NCBI RefSeq assembly: GCF_042219825.1 | Contig: NZ_JBHJHQ010000002.1 | Location: 496,001 to 560,000, forward strand | Source of the DNA: JBHJHP01 sp042219825 | GTDB taxonomy: Bacteria > Bacteroidota > Bacteroidia > Bacteroidales > UBA5342 | Reading direction: 5' to 3' | Length of the DNA: 64,000 bases | Part shown: piece after piece, positions 43,393-51,505 of the stretch | Position numbering within the stretch: the first letter of the stretch is position 1 | How the letters are laid out: the number at the start of each line of letters is the position of its first letter | The notes under the pieces: model-generated | Told to the model about the DNA's origin: nothing | Databases searched by the model: none | Seen by the model: only the letters and a program-made list of their open reading frames with translations | Program-made: the position numbers and the translations under genes

Positions 43393-44523
43393 TTATTGAG
43401 ATAGGATTCGATATAGTTCCATGTTTAGATAATAATGATGTCCTTCAATGTCCTTTTTTTCTAAAATACGCATTTCACAAAGTTTGTTTAGATAATCTCT
43501 GGCAGTATTCTCAGCATATAAACCAGCTTCTACGAGGTGTTTTACCTTTGTGAAAGGTTGAGTAAAGAGTGCTTCTAACAAAGGCTCTGGTGTTCTGATT
43601 TTTCGTTGATCTTTTTTAATATATTCAAGAATAGAATCCTTAGCTGAGACTATGTCGTTGATTTTATAATAAGTGATGTTGGAAGTATATTCAATAGCTC
43701 TCATCATAAATAAAAGCCAGTCTTTCCAATTTCCTCGTTGTGAAATACCCATGAGTCCTCTGTAATAGTCATCTTTATGATCAAGGATGTAACGGCTCAG
43801 AAATAATATTGGAACATCCAATAGCTTTTTATGTGTAAGATAGTTGATATTGAAAATTCTTCCTGTTCTGCCATTTCCATCACGAAACGGGTGGATAGCC
43901 TCAAATTGATAATGGGCGATAGCCATTTTTAGCAAATGATCAATTCTGTACTGCTCATCATCGTTTAAAAAGCTTGTCAGATTATCCAGTTTCTCTATAA
44001 TTAATGCCTGGCCTCTGGGTGGTGTATAAATTACCTGGCCGGCATTTGGCCCGGTGCCAGCTTGTTTTATCGTAGTATTGGAAAAATCAGGTCGGATTTC
44101 ATCTGTCGTTTGTTTTATTTCCTGAAATACTTTTATAAAATATTGTCGGTTAAATTGACCGGTTTCAGTTAGATAGTTAAATCCGGACCAAAGAGCTTCG
44201 CGGTATCTTAATACTTCTTTTGATGCACTTTTAGTTTCCGCGTTTTTATCGCTAAATGCTTTATAAAGTTCATCATCAGTTGTAAAAATATTTTCTATTT
44301 CACTTGATAGTTTCGCTTCCTGTAAGCTTATTGTGTTAACTAGCAATCCTTGATTCGGTATAACTGCACTTCTACCTTGCAGTCTCGCTAAAGCTGCTTT
44401 TGCCCCTCCAAGTTTTTCAAGTATCTCAATTGTGTGATATAGTTCTTTTTTTAGCGGTAAAGGTGGTAGGTCATTCCATGGAGTATCCCGGTTTGGATTT
44501 ATTTGATACAATAATTCAGACAT
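43393..44523 (-). CDS. Fic family protein (AMP-transferase type, class II)
   Basis: 376 residues: a Fic_N domain (about 1-90), the Fic core with the active motif HPFRDGNGRTGR at about residue 209, and a C-terminal winged helix (about 290-376). The inhibitory motif SxxxEN is present as Ser73-Asn78 (SSEIEN), typical of class II auto-inhibited Fic proteins that modify targets with AMP. No antitoxin gene is adjacent, which fits built-in inhibition. It is AT-rich compared with hemH, on the opposite strand, and lies between hemH and a hemH fragment, which suggests acquisition at this spot. Confidence 0.9.
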   Translation of the reverse strand: MSELLYQINPNRDTPWNDLPPLPLKKELYHTIEILEKLGGAKAALARLQGRSAVIPNQGLLVNTISLQEAKLSSEIENIFTTDDELYKAFSDKNAETKSASKEVLRYREALWSGFNYLTETGQFNRQYFIKVFQEIKQTTDEIRPDFSNTTIKQAGTGPNAGQVIYTPPRGQALIIEKLDNLTSFLNDDEQYRIDHLLKMAIAHYQFEAIHPFRDGNGRTGRIFNINYLTHKKLLDVPILFLSRYILDHKDDYYRGLMGISQRGNWKDWLLFMMRAIEYTSNITYYKINDIVSAKDSILEYIKKDQRKIRTPEPLLEALFTQPFTKVKHLVEAGLYAENTARDYLNKLCEMRILEKKDIEGHHYYLNMELYRILSQ

Positions 44524-44679
44524 TAAAAAGTGTATTTATTGATGTTTGCATTGAGTTAGACATCAAATATACGAGATAAAATGGAATAAACATTAAAAAA
44601 TTAGAAAATTAATGTTTGGTGTGATTCTGACCTCAAAAACTTAATGTACTTTACATCCAGACATTAAAAAATAAAAATA

Positions 44680-44770
44680 TTCCATTGGTTTTAAGTCCCG
44701 CTTATCGAAAAACCGGATGAATCCTTTTACCGATGACTGGGCCAAAGCCATAGTGGAGATTGCAAAATAG
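44680..44770 (+). pseudogene. in-frame-deleted duplicate of the hemH 3' end
   Basis: The 91 bp match hemH 43049-43107 and then continue as hemH 43274-43315. The frame is kept and reads YSIGFKSRLSKNRMNPFTDD then WAKAIVEIAK and a stop. The 174-bp deletion has the same 8-bp sequence, ACCGATGA, at both ends in the parent gene, the signature of recombination between short direct repeats. Upstream of 44680 no hemH sequence is visible. The fragment cannot be functional alone. Confidence 0.8.
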
Positions 44771-44894
44771 CTTAAATTTATATTGTTCCCGCAGACCTGA
44801 TAGCTATTTGGAGCGCAGATGTTTTACGCTGATTTTCGCAGATATTTTATAATGATTTAGTAACTATTGCAGGCTTTGAATTATTCACCCGGTT

Positions 44895-45187
44895 ACTGGC
44901 AGTAAAATGACTCACCCCGGACCTGAGCATCAACTTGCTAACATCAAACTGACCCCTCTCTTTTTCTTCGCTTTGCTTAGAAATAAAGAGGGGTAGACAA
45001 TTATACATTGTGTTACTTATAGATGTAAGCCAGATCGACCCTGTAAGGGTCATATATTTGTAGCCCAGGGTAAGCGAGTATAGCGAGCGTAACCCTGGGT
45101 AAAGGAATGCCAATCAAATCAAGGCCGGAGAGGATCACCCCAAATGAAATTAAAACCATGCACGGCCGCACGTCCAAACGAATTGCT
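44895..45187 (+). repeat. dispersed repeat, long form (copy B)
   Basis: Starts ACTGGCAGTAAAAT, includes a hairpin with CCCCTCTCTTT and AAAGAGGGG arms (about 44952-44993), then the core at 45037-45170 with the GACCCTGTAAGGGTC palindrome, the CCCAGGGT/ACCCTGGG hairpin, CAAGGCCGG and CACGGCCGCA, then a tail CGTCCAAACGAATTGCT. The same long form is at 47854-48136 and the tail recurs at 48240-48260. Confidence 0.75.
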
Positions 45188-45216
45188 CCCTGATCTAACG
45201 ACAGATGTTACCGTTT

Positions 45217-46509
45217 TTAATCATCTATGGCCTGCCCAACCAGTTGACGGAATTTCCAGCCGGTATCATCAGGGCCACTGTTTTGGGTCTGTTTAAACAG
45301 AATACCAATGACATTTTCTTTGGGATCGGCAAAATACTGTGTGTTAAAATAACCGCCCCAGTCAAATGTGCCGGCACTGCCTCTACCACCCATGTTCTGC
45401 CCATCCTGGTTAAGCACGCCGAACGCAAGTCCGTAATACGCACCGGAATTTCCAAGCAGATCACCAACCTGGTTCGCCATAATAACTTGCACAGTAGTTC
45501 TGCTTAAAAGACGCTTACCGTTAAACTCCCCTTTGTTTAAATACATTTGCAGGAAATTGGCATAGTCTTTTACGGTACTGGAAAGACCGGCACCACCCGA
45601 AAAAAACATCCTGGCACCTGTAGTCGGATAGTCCGGGTTATAATATGTGGTATCTGTGAACCGCACCCATTTATCATCTTTTTTAGTCTGAACCGGTACC
45701 ATCCGTCGTTTCTTTGAATCCGGTAAATAAAAGTAGGTATCCTTCATTCCCAGAGGTTCAAAAATTCGTTCTTTAAAGAACTGATCCAAAGGCATCCCGG
45801 ATATAATTTCAATAAAATAAGCCAGTACGTCGAGCCCTTCGCTGTAGGTGAATTTCTCACCCGGGTCATGATGCAGTGGCAGTTTTGCCAGCTTTTTAAT
45901 ATTATCTTCTATGGTCACCGCTCTGTTTGAGAAGGCGTCAATAATTCCTGCTTTCTGATAAATCTTTCTAAACTGATCGTTATCTATAAAGCCATATCCT
46001 ATACCTGATGTATGTGTTAGTAAATGGCGAATTGTTATGGGTTTATTTGCCGGTCGGGTGGTATAGCTGGAGTCACTGTCGTTAAAAGAAACAAGGACCC
46101 GGGCATCTTTAAATTCAGGAATGTACTTTGAAATGGGGTCATCCAATCTGAATTTACCTTCTTCCCAAAGCATCATAACAGCCGTAGATGTGATGGCCTT
46201 GGTTTGTGAGGCGATACGGAAAATGTCATCCCGCTTAAACGGTTGCTTGCTTTGTACGTCTGCCATTCCAAAGCTTTTGTAATAGACAATTTTTCCATTT
46301 CTGGCAACCAGGGCAACAGCACCGGGAATCTGGTTTAGGTTCATGCACTCCATCAGCATGTCATCTATGCGTTCCAGTCTTTCTTCAGACATACCGGCAC
46401 TTGCTGCTGTGGCTTCTGAAAGCGGAGGCGTTGAAAGGATTGATTTTGTCTGCGCGAATCCTGAAACTGTAAGGATAATTGAGAATAAAATAGTGATGGC
46501 ATTCTTCAT
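45217..46509 (-). CDS. secreted serine beta-lactamase-like hydrolase
   Basis: 430 residues with a signal peptide (about 1-19, ending GFAQ). This is the Beta-lactamase (class C/esterase EstB) fold: SxxK in RIASQTKAITS (about residue 98), LLTHTSGIGYGF, the tyrosine motif YSEG, and GSAGTFDWGG at the place of the KTG box. Such proteins are usually esterases or D-aminopeptidases rather than antibiotic-hydrolysing enzymes. It is monocistronic, flanked by repeat elements on both sides. Confidence 0.88.
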   Translation of the reverse strand: MKNAITILFSIILTVSGFAQTKSILSTPPLSEATAASAGMSEERLERIDDMLMECMNLNQIPGAVALVARNGKIVYYKSFGMADVQSKQPFKRDDIFRIASQTKAITSTAVMMLWEEGKFRLDDPISKYIPEFKDARVLVSFNDSDSSYTTRPANKPITIRHLLTHTSGIGYGFIDNDQFRKIYQKAGIIDAFSNRAVTIEDNIKKLAKLPLHHDPGEKFTYSEGLDVLAYFIEIISGMPLDQFFKERIFEPLGMKDTYFYLPDSKKRRMVPVQTKKDDKWVRFTDTTYYNPDYPTTGARMFFSGGAGLSSTVKDYANFLQMYLNKGEFNGKRLLSRTTVQVIMANQVGDLLGNSGAYYGLAFGVLNQDGQNMGGRGSAGTFDWGGYFNTQYFADPKENVIGILFKQTQNSGPDDTGWKFRQLVGQAIDD

Positions 46510-46603
46510 AATTGAATATTTTTATAGATACAAAGTTAAGAAGATCATATCTGACATGATCAGGAGGACGGTTGATAAAATTAGATAATTGGATTAATAT
46601 TTA

Positions 46604-46665
46604 CAAGAATCAAGAATCAAGACATAGACTTAAGACATAAGACATAAGATTTAAGATATAAGACT
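46604..46665 (+). repeat. imperfect heptad microsatellite
   Basis: About eight imperfect 7-bp units (CAAGAAT, CAAGACA, TAAGACA, TAAGATT, TAAGATA and similar). It lies upstream of the serine hydrolase gene and belongs to the same family as the perfect array at 59579-59676. Confidence 0.65.
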
Positions 46666-46716
46666 TTTGGGTGCTGTTGTTTTGTCCCTTAGGGACACGA
46701 TATTGCGGACATGTGC

Positions 46717-46768
46717 ATAGTCACCGGGTGAATACTGCCGGATATGGAACTAACCTCCCGGTGACTAT
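46717..46768. repeat. 12-bp inverted repeat
   Basis: ATAGTCACCGGG and CCCGGTGACTAT are perfect 12-bp arms with 28 bp between. A preceding TGTCCC-TTA-GGGACA palindrome (about 46683-46697) is a further hairpin. A related element with CGGGTGAAT / ATTCACCCG arms is at 47448-47481. Confidence 0.6.
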
Positions 46769-46827
46769 AAATAAAAGGTTCCTGCGGATTTACATAAATA
46801 ATTCATTTTGTTGAACATGAAAATATC

Positions 46828-47220
46828 TTACAGACCGTTGATCAATTTTCGGAAATCATCAATCACATTGGGATCAATTATAAATGATGTTTTACCAATG
46901 CAGGCTGAATGCTTGTTAAGATAGACCTGATCTCTCTGACCAACGAAAAGAATTTTGCATCTCCAATAATTCTTTTGTCCATCAGTGTCAATGCTGTTTC
47001 CATTAAGCTCCCTGAAATCCACATTTTTTAAAAAAGTGATGATTGTATCCATATCCTGCCTGGCATTAAATGCATAAACCAGAGTTTCATCTAAAGGAGA
47101 TGTAAGATCGACCTGTATGGATGTAATCTTTTCAGTATCCCACCCATGTATTCTGTTTTGGGCGAATCCATTCAAAACTGAACAGAAAATAATCAGAACT
47201 GCAATTACTAATGTTTTCAT
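46828..47220 (-). CDS. small secreted protein of unknown function
   Basis: 130 residues with a signal peptide (about 1-20, ending NGFAQ). The mature part starts NRIHGWDTEKITSIQVDL and contains WRCKILFVGQRDQVYLNKHS and two cysteines (in WRCK and SACIG), possibly a disulfide. No family is recognised. It stands alone within the repeat zone, with no clear partner. Confidence 0.6.
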   Translation of the reverse strand: MKTLVIAVLIIFCSVLNGFAQNRIHGWDTEKITSIQVDLTSPLDETLVYAFNARQDMDTIITFLKNVDFRELNGNSIDTDGQKNYWRCKILFVGQRDQVYLNKHSACIGKTSFIIDPNVIDDFRKLINGL

Positions 47221-47447
47221 CTTTGGGTCATTTTGGTTAGAAAATAATGTTTACATAATTATGATGCTTGAATAGTGGTTTTTCCATAAAATATATTCTT
47301 AAAATTTATTTAATCGTGAATACTTAAAAGACATAAGAACCAAGACAATTTTGAACTTCATGTCACTCCGGACTATCTTTTCAGGGACAGCATTTAGTTG
47401 GAAATTGGATGTGGTTCATAGCATTGTTGTTTTTTGAGATATTTTCA

Positions 47448-47535
47448 CGGGTGAATCTTCCGACTTTGCAATATTCACCCGGAGACTAACCTCCAGGGAG
47501 ATGAGAATTAAGACACTTCGACAAGCTCAGTGTGA
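47448..47535. repeat. mixed short hairpin repeats
   Basis: CGGGTGAAT / ATTCACCCG arms (47448-47481) are followed by an ACACTTCGACAAGCTCAGTG segment (about 47513-47534), a short hairpin motif often seen as a dispersed intergenic repeat in bacterial genomes. No gene is present from 47221 to 48298. Confidence 0.5.
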
Positions 47536-47607
47536 AATCAGGAATTGGATTCCTTATGTAAATATGGCATTCAACAGGTAAATAGCTTTGTTGGAGCTAT
47601 GGGCACG

Positions 47608-47799
47608 TCCTCCTGGGGTTACTGAGTAGTCCTGATTTGGCAGGACGATACAGTAACAAAAATGACCCTGAAAGGGTCAAAGATTTGTAGCCCAGGGTGA
47701 GCGAGTAAGTGAGCGTAACCCTGGGTAACAAATGTTAGTTTAATCAAGGCCGGAAAATGTCACCTCAGATGAAATAAAAACAGTTCACGGCCGCATATA
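47608..47799 (+). repeat. dispersed hairpin-rich repeat, copy C
   Basis: Matches copy A (41846-42036) along its whole length, including the TCCTCCTGGGG start, the TGACCCTGAAAGGGTCA palindrome, the CCCAGGGT / ACCCTGGG hairpin, CAAGGCCGG and CACGGCCGCATATA at the end. Confidence 0.75.
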
Positions 47800-47820
47800 T
47801 AAACGATAAATGAAAAAGGG

Positions 47821-47840
47821 ACGTAGTGTGGACACTACGT
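47821..47840. repeat. 20-bp palindrome
   Basis: ACGTAGTGT-GG-ACACTACGT is a perfect palindrome, the complete form of the hairpin upstream of hemH at 42255-42270. It lies between repeat copies C and D. Confidence 0.6.
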
Positions 47841-47853
47841 CCAACATGGGGTG

Positions 47854-48136
47854 ACTGGCAGTAAAATAACTCACCCCGGACCCGAACATCAACTTGCTAA
47901 CATCAAACTGACCCCTCTCTTTTTCTTCGCTTTGCTTCGAAATAAAGAGGGGTAGACAATTATACATTGTGTTGTTACTTATAGATATAAGCCAGATCGA
48001 CCCTGAAGGGGTCGTATTACTTTAGCCCGGGGTAAATGAACGAAGTGAATGCCACCCCTGGTAATAATTATGCAGGTCAATCAAGGCCGGAGAGAGTTAC
48101 CCCTTTTGAAATTGAAACGCTGCACGGCCGCATATA
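47854..48136 (+). repeat. dispersed repeat, long form (copy D)
   Basis: Nearly identical to 44895-45187 over the first 145 bp, including the CCCCTCTCTTT / AAAGAGGGG hairpin, then the core from 47999 with GACCCTGAAGGGGTC, a GCCCGGGGT / ACCCCTGG hairpin, CAAGGCCGG and CACGGCCGCATATAA. Confidence 0.75.
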
Positions 48137-48158
48137 AAGGACTAATGAAATAACGGTT

Positions 48159-48186
48159 GTAGAGACGCGATTAATCGCGTCTCTAC
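48159..48186. repeat. perfect 28-bp palindrome
   Basis: The arms GTAGAGACGCGATT and AATCGCGTCTCTAC are exact reverse complements with no spacer. This sequence type is a widespread intergenic repeat in several phyla. The next 34 bp resemble the hemH upstream flank. Confidence 0.7.
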
Positions 48187-48298
48187 TACGCCTAGCGATG
48201 ATTTTAAAATCACATCATTAAAAAAATGCAAAGTACGACCGCACGTCCAAACGAATTGCTGCAATACAAGCATTTATAGTTCTCAGGTTCAACCTGAA

Positions 48299-49033
48299 TT
48301 ATTTGCTCAATGCATCAATGATAAGGCCTGAGGCAACTGCTACAATACTAAACGTGATCATTCCCAGTAAATAGCTGAATAATCCTTTTACATAATTGAT
48401 TATTTTCTTCTTGTCAAAAAATTGTCCGATGCCCCAGGTAATATACAGAAAGCCAAATACGTATCCTTTATCCCTCATCTTAAACGTGAAAATGGAATCC
48501 ATAATTCCAAAAACAGTGAAGATTAACATGCCTACACCCATGATAAAACACAACAGGATAAGGATTTCGAAGAAGTTGTATTTATACTTCCTGAAGAACA
48601 GACGGATCCATAAAGCAATAAAAACAGCCATTAATATGTTGGAATAGCCATAGTGTGTCGAGACCCACTCAAAAATTGTGCTTACTGCCGTTTCACCTCC
48701 AATAGAGTAATTTATATAGCCATCTTCAAAGTGCAGCAATTGTTGAAAAATGGTATAGATCAACGATGTGGCAATGATAAAAACGACAGGTTTTACCAGG
48801 CGGTTACGGTCTTCGGTGATAAACTTCCTGATGTTGATTCCCGGACGTATCATCAGTTCCTTGATGGAATACAGGATCCCCTTTTCAAAGCTGAGTACGC
48901 TTCCTATTTGGGAAAGGACATAATGCCCGTTTATGCGTTTTAACTCCCGCGGCTGTCCGCAGTTTGAACAATAGTTTCCATAAAGTTCACTGTTGCATTG
49001 TCTGCATTTGTCGGGGGCCTTAAGCTCTGGCAT
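48299..49033 (-). CDS. DUF3667 membrane protein with N-terminal zinc ribbon
   Basis: 244 residues. The N-terminus has CRQCNSELYGNYCSNCGQ (four cysteines, a zinc-ribbon-like motif), then the DUF3667 segment LSFEKGILYSIKELMIRPGINIRKFI and DRNRLVKPVVFIIATSLIYT. Four or five membrane helices follow (about 83-240). Function unknown; the family is common in Bacteroidota. It is monocistronic. Confidence 0.85.
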   Translation of the reverse strand: MPELKAPDKCRQCNSELYGNYCSNCGQPRELKRINGHYVLSQIGSVLSFEKGILYSIKELMIRPGINIRKFITEDRNRLVKPVVFIIATSLIYTIFQQLLHFEDGYINYSIGGETAVSTIFEWVSTHYGYSNILMAVFIALWIRLFFRKYKYNFFEILILLCFIMGVGMLIFTVFGIMDSIFTFKMRDKGYVFGFLYITWGIGQFFDKKKIINYVKGLFSYLLGMITFSIVAVASGLIIDALSK

Positions 49034-49239
49034 ATGAATACTTTTTTTGTCTAAGTGGTGTTATGAGTTGGAATGTTTAAATCTATGGAATAAATAATAA
49101 ATAAACAAGGTGCAACCGCAAACTCTAAGTGATAATGCTTTGGATTATGCGGCACGATAATGTTTTAGGTTCATAGTTTTACTTAAGAACCTGGTCGGAA
49201 TATATAAAAACAGTGAGTCAGATGAGTATGGTCACCTTT

Positions 49240-50343
49240 TTAGTTATTCAACTCCTGTATTCTGAATAAATCATACAGTTTTTTATTATACGGATAATCC
49301 CAGCAGCCCATTCTATGGTAAAGATTTCCACCAAACCCTTTCTTATACACATGTACGCCATGCAAAGGATGGTTTGTATTCAGGTTTGGAGCTGATCCAA
49401 ACATATCATATTCAGTGCACCCCCAGCTTTTAGCCAGCTTTATGGATTCCCACTGTAGGGCATAACTTGCCATCAGGTTATTTTTACCGGATGCAGAGGC
49501 ACCGTAAAGGTAGGTTCCTCGTTTATTGGAGAGCACCAAAAACATGGAAGACAGAAATTTTCCATCTAAATCGGCCATTAACATCTTGACTGTTACACCT
49601 TTCTTGCTGTTGTCCTGATTCCTGAATATAGTCGAAAAAAACTCCTGTGTTTGCAAAGGCAGATTATGTCTGATTGCGGTTTCGCGATACAGACTGTACC
49701 AAATATCCATATGTTCGATTCCATATTCACGGACCCGAATATCGTTTTTGAATGCTTTCTTTACGTTGTATCGGGTGTTGTACCTCATATTCTGAAGTAA
49801 TTCCTGCTCCTTAAGTTTCAAGTCAAGGAAGAATGTATTTTTAGGTAAATTATCTTCAGTACTTTTTTTCAAATTCCAGGTATTCGTTTTAAAGTTAACT
49901 CTGTATTCCTGGGTTTGGCTTGAAGGAGGTCCCAGCCAATTACCGGTATTATCAAAATATTCTTCTTCTGCAGCCCATTGGTTTTCCCAAATCAAATCAT
50001 ACCGAATAAATATGCAGTTTGGAGGAAGAAAAGGACGTATGGATTCGGATAATTGTTCCAGGAATAATCCCTGGTTTTCGAATTCTGGTTCTAATTTGGG
50101 GCCATAAGGCACATACGCAAAACAATTGCTGGCATCAACGTACTTTATTAACACCAGCAGATCATCATTCTTTTTTTCAAGTACATTGGCATCGGTACGA
50201 AGTAAATCTTTTGATATCGATAACTCAAATCCTTTTGGTAAGAATCCCTGATTAAACTTTATACGTCCCCAAAAAGGATTTTGAGGTAATATGTTTGTTG
50301 GTTTGAGTTCTTCGATATCTTTTGTCTTAAACTCACAAATCAT
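49240..50343 (-). CDS. FemAB family peptidoglycan bridge-type aminoacyltransferase
   Basis: 367 residues from the ATG at 50343; a TTG 12 codons upstream is less likely. The GNAT-like double fold of Fem enzymes shows in NPFWGRIKFNQGF, CFAYVPYGPKLEPEF, IFIRYDLIWENQW, MRYNTRYNVKKAFKNDIRV, and YGASASGKNNLMASYALQWESIKLAKSWGCTEYDMFGSAP. Fem enzymes add amino acids from aminoacyl-tRNA to peptidoglycan precursors, but Bacteroidota homologues may act on other amino groups. The last segment (YKKGFGGNLYHRMG) is the conserved Fem end. Confidence 0.85.
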   Translation of the reverse strand: MICEFKTKDIEELKPTNILPQNPFWGRIKFNQGFLPKGFELSISKDLLRTDANVLEKKNDDLLVLIKYVDASNCFAYVPYGPKLEPEFENQGLFLEQLSESIRPFLPPNCIFIRYDLIWENQWAAEEEYFDNTGNWLGPPSSQTQEYRVNFKTNTWNLKKSTEDNLPKNTFFLDLKLKEQELLQNMRYNTRYNVKKAFKNDIRVREYGIEHMDIWYSLYRETAIRHNLPLQTQEFFSTIFRNQDNSKKGVTVKMLMADLDGKFLSSMFLVLSNKRGTYLYGASASGKNNLMASYALQWESIKLAKSWGCTEYDMFGSAPNLNTNHPLHGVHVYKKGFGGNLYHRMGCWDYPYNKKLYDLFRIQELNN

Positions 50344-50523
50344 CCTTTTTTGCTGCAAAGCTAAAGAATCAAAACGCAATATGAAATTGTCGGGGGGAAT
50401 TCTGTTTTCACCAATAAGCGGGGCAGGAGTTTCTGTCGTTTTGGGATGACCCGGGCAAAGGTATTGGAATATTGCCTGATAGCAGATTAATAACGGGTGA
50501 ATATCCTGTGATATAATAATCTC

Positions 50524-51249
50524 TCAAAACAACAGATTATTATCCAGTTCGGGATAGTGCCAGGTTTTAAGCACTTTATCTGCCGGCTCAGAGCTCTGCA
50601 TAAAATCATGGCGAATGGTCCTGAAATCCAGATTATCGTTATTCTCCTGATTCAGAATCTCCACAATATCTCTGTGATTCAGTTTTGAATTGATCCAGCG
50701 CTTTTCATTCCCAGGCGAGAGAATTACGGGCATCCGTTTCTGAATATTGTTTATTTCAGACATTAATGGATTGGCAGCTTTTGTAAGGATCGAGAAGGTA
50801 TGAAATGATTTGTTCCCCATATCGGTTCCCCATTCTGAATAAATACCGGCAAACGCAAAAACATCCAGGTTTTTAACAAATACATAATGCGGATACTTCT
50901 TGTTCTCATATTGTTTCCATTCAAAAAATCCGGTCGCCGGAATAAGACATCTGTGGTTTCTGATGGGAGTTTTAAACGATGGTTTCTCAAAAATTGTTTC
51001 GGCTCGTGCATTCAACGTATTATTACGCATTTTTTCAGCCTCTTCAAGAGTTCGTACCCAGTCGGGTATTAATCCCCAGTTCGCCATAATAGCTATTGGA
51101 CCGTCCTGATTTAAAATGACAGGGGCCTGTGGATGAGAGAACCCATTGAAATGTATGAGTGGTGTATAATCTTTAATTAGATCACTCGTAACCCCAAAAC
51201 GTTTGCTTAACTTCCTTACATTAGTTGCCAGAGAATAATGAAAGCACAT
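50524..51249 (-). CDS. SRAP domain protein (HMCES/YedK-like) with altered active site
   Basis: Binds abasic sites in single-stranded DNA through Cys2, forming a protective crosslink. The 241 residues have MCFHYS (Cys2), WGLIPDWV, LNARAET (the Asn), IPATGFFEWKQ (the Glu) and RMPVILSPGNEKRW. The histidine normally found just before RMP (IHxRMP, or IHNxKKRMP in Bacteroidota-like forms) is missing: the segment reads SEINNIQKRMP. One base change (CAC to AAC) would explain it. Binding may persist with altered release of the crosslink. It is monocistronic. Confidence 0.88.
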   Translation of the reverse strand: MCFHYSLATNVRKLSKRFGVTSDLIKDYTPLIHFNGFSHPQAPVILNQDGPIAIMANWGLIPDWVRTLEEAEKMRNNTLNARAETIFEKPSFKTPIRNHRCLIPATGFFEWKQYENKKYPHYVFVKNLDVFAFAGIYSEWGTDMGNKSFHTFSILTKAANPLMSEINNIQKRMPVILSPGNEKRWINSKLNHRDIVEILNQENNDNLDFRTIRHDFMQSSEPADKVLKTWHYPELDNNLLF

Positions 51250-51467
51250 ACATCAAATTTTGTTACCTGGTACAAAAGATTTTACTCCCTCAATATTTTT
51301 ACCTCATCATAGAACGGAATCTATATTAAAGAATGCTGATAAATATATGACATTTTTGTATAAATCAGTAAGTCAGGTGTTTGAAAACATACTTTTAGAA
51401 TCTATCCGGTTATATGATACACTAGTATAAAATGTAATATAAGCTGTAAAAATACTGTCACTATTAT

Positions 51468-51475
51468 TATCTTTG
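51468..51475 (+). promoter_or_regulatory. -7 box of the metG promoter
   Basis: TATCTTTG matches TAnnTTTG, 30 bp before the metG ATG. No clear -33 TTG is seen. Confidence 0.55.
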
Positions 51476-51505
51476 CGCTTTGTAAATTTTAACGCAGGAA
51501 ACACC

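Noticed and set aside
44847..45113. 88-codon minus-strand frame, and a similar frame at 47785-47967
   Set aside because: Both arise from the dispersed repeat (copies B and D). Their similarity to each other comes from repeat DNA, not from protein conservation.
45217..46509. Antibiotic-resistance beta-lactamase
   Set aside because: The KTG box is replaced by GTFDWGG and the overall pattern is that of EstB-like esterases.
47513..47534. ACTTCGACAAGCTCAGTG segment as a possible attachment site
   Set aside because: It is a common short hairpin repeat, and no integrase or tRNA gene is near.
41846..48260. CRISPR array
   Set aside because: The repeats are few, long, unevenly spaced and hairpin-rich. 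There are no regular spacers and no cas genes.
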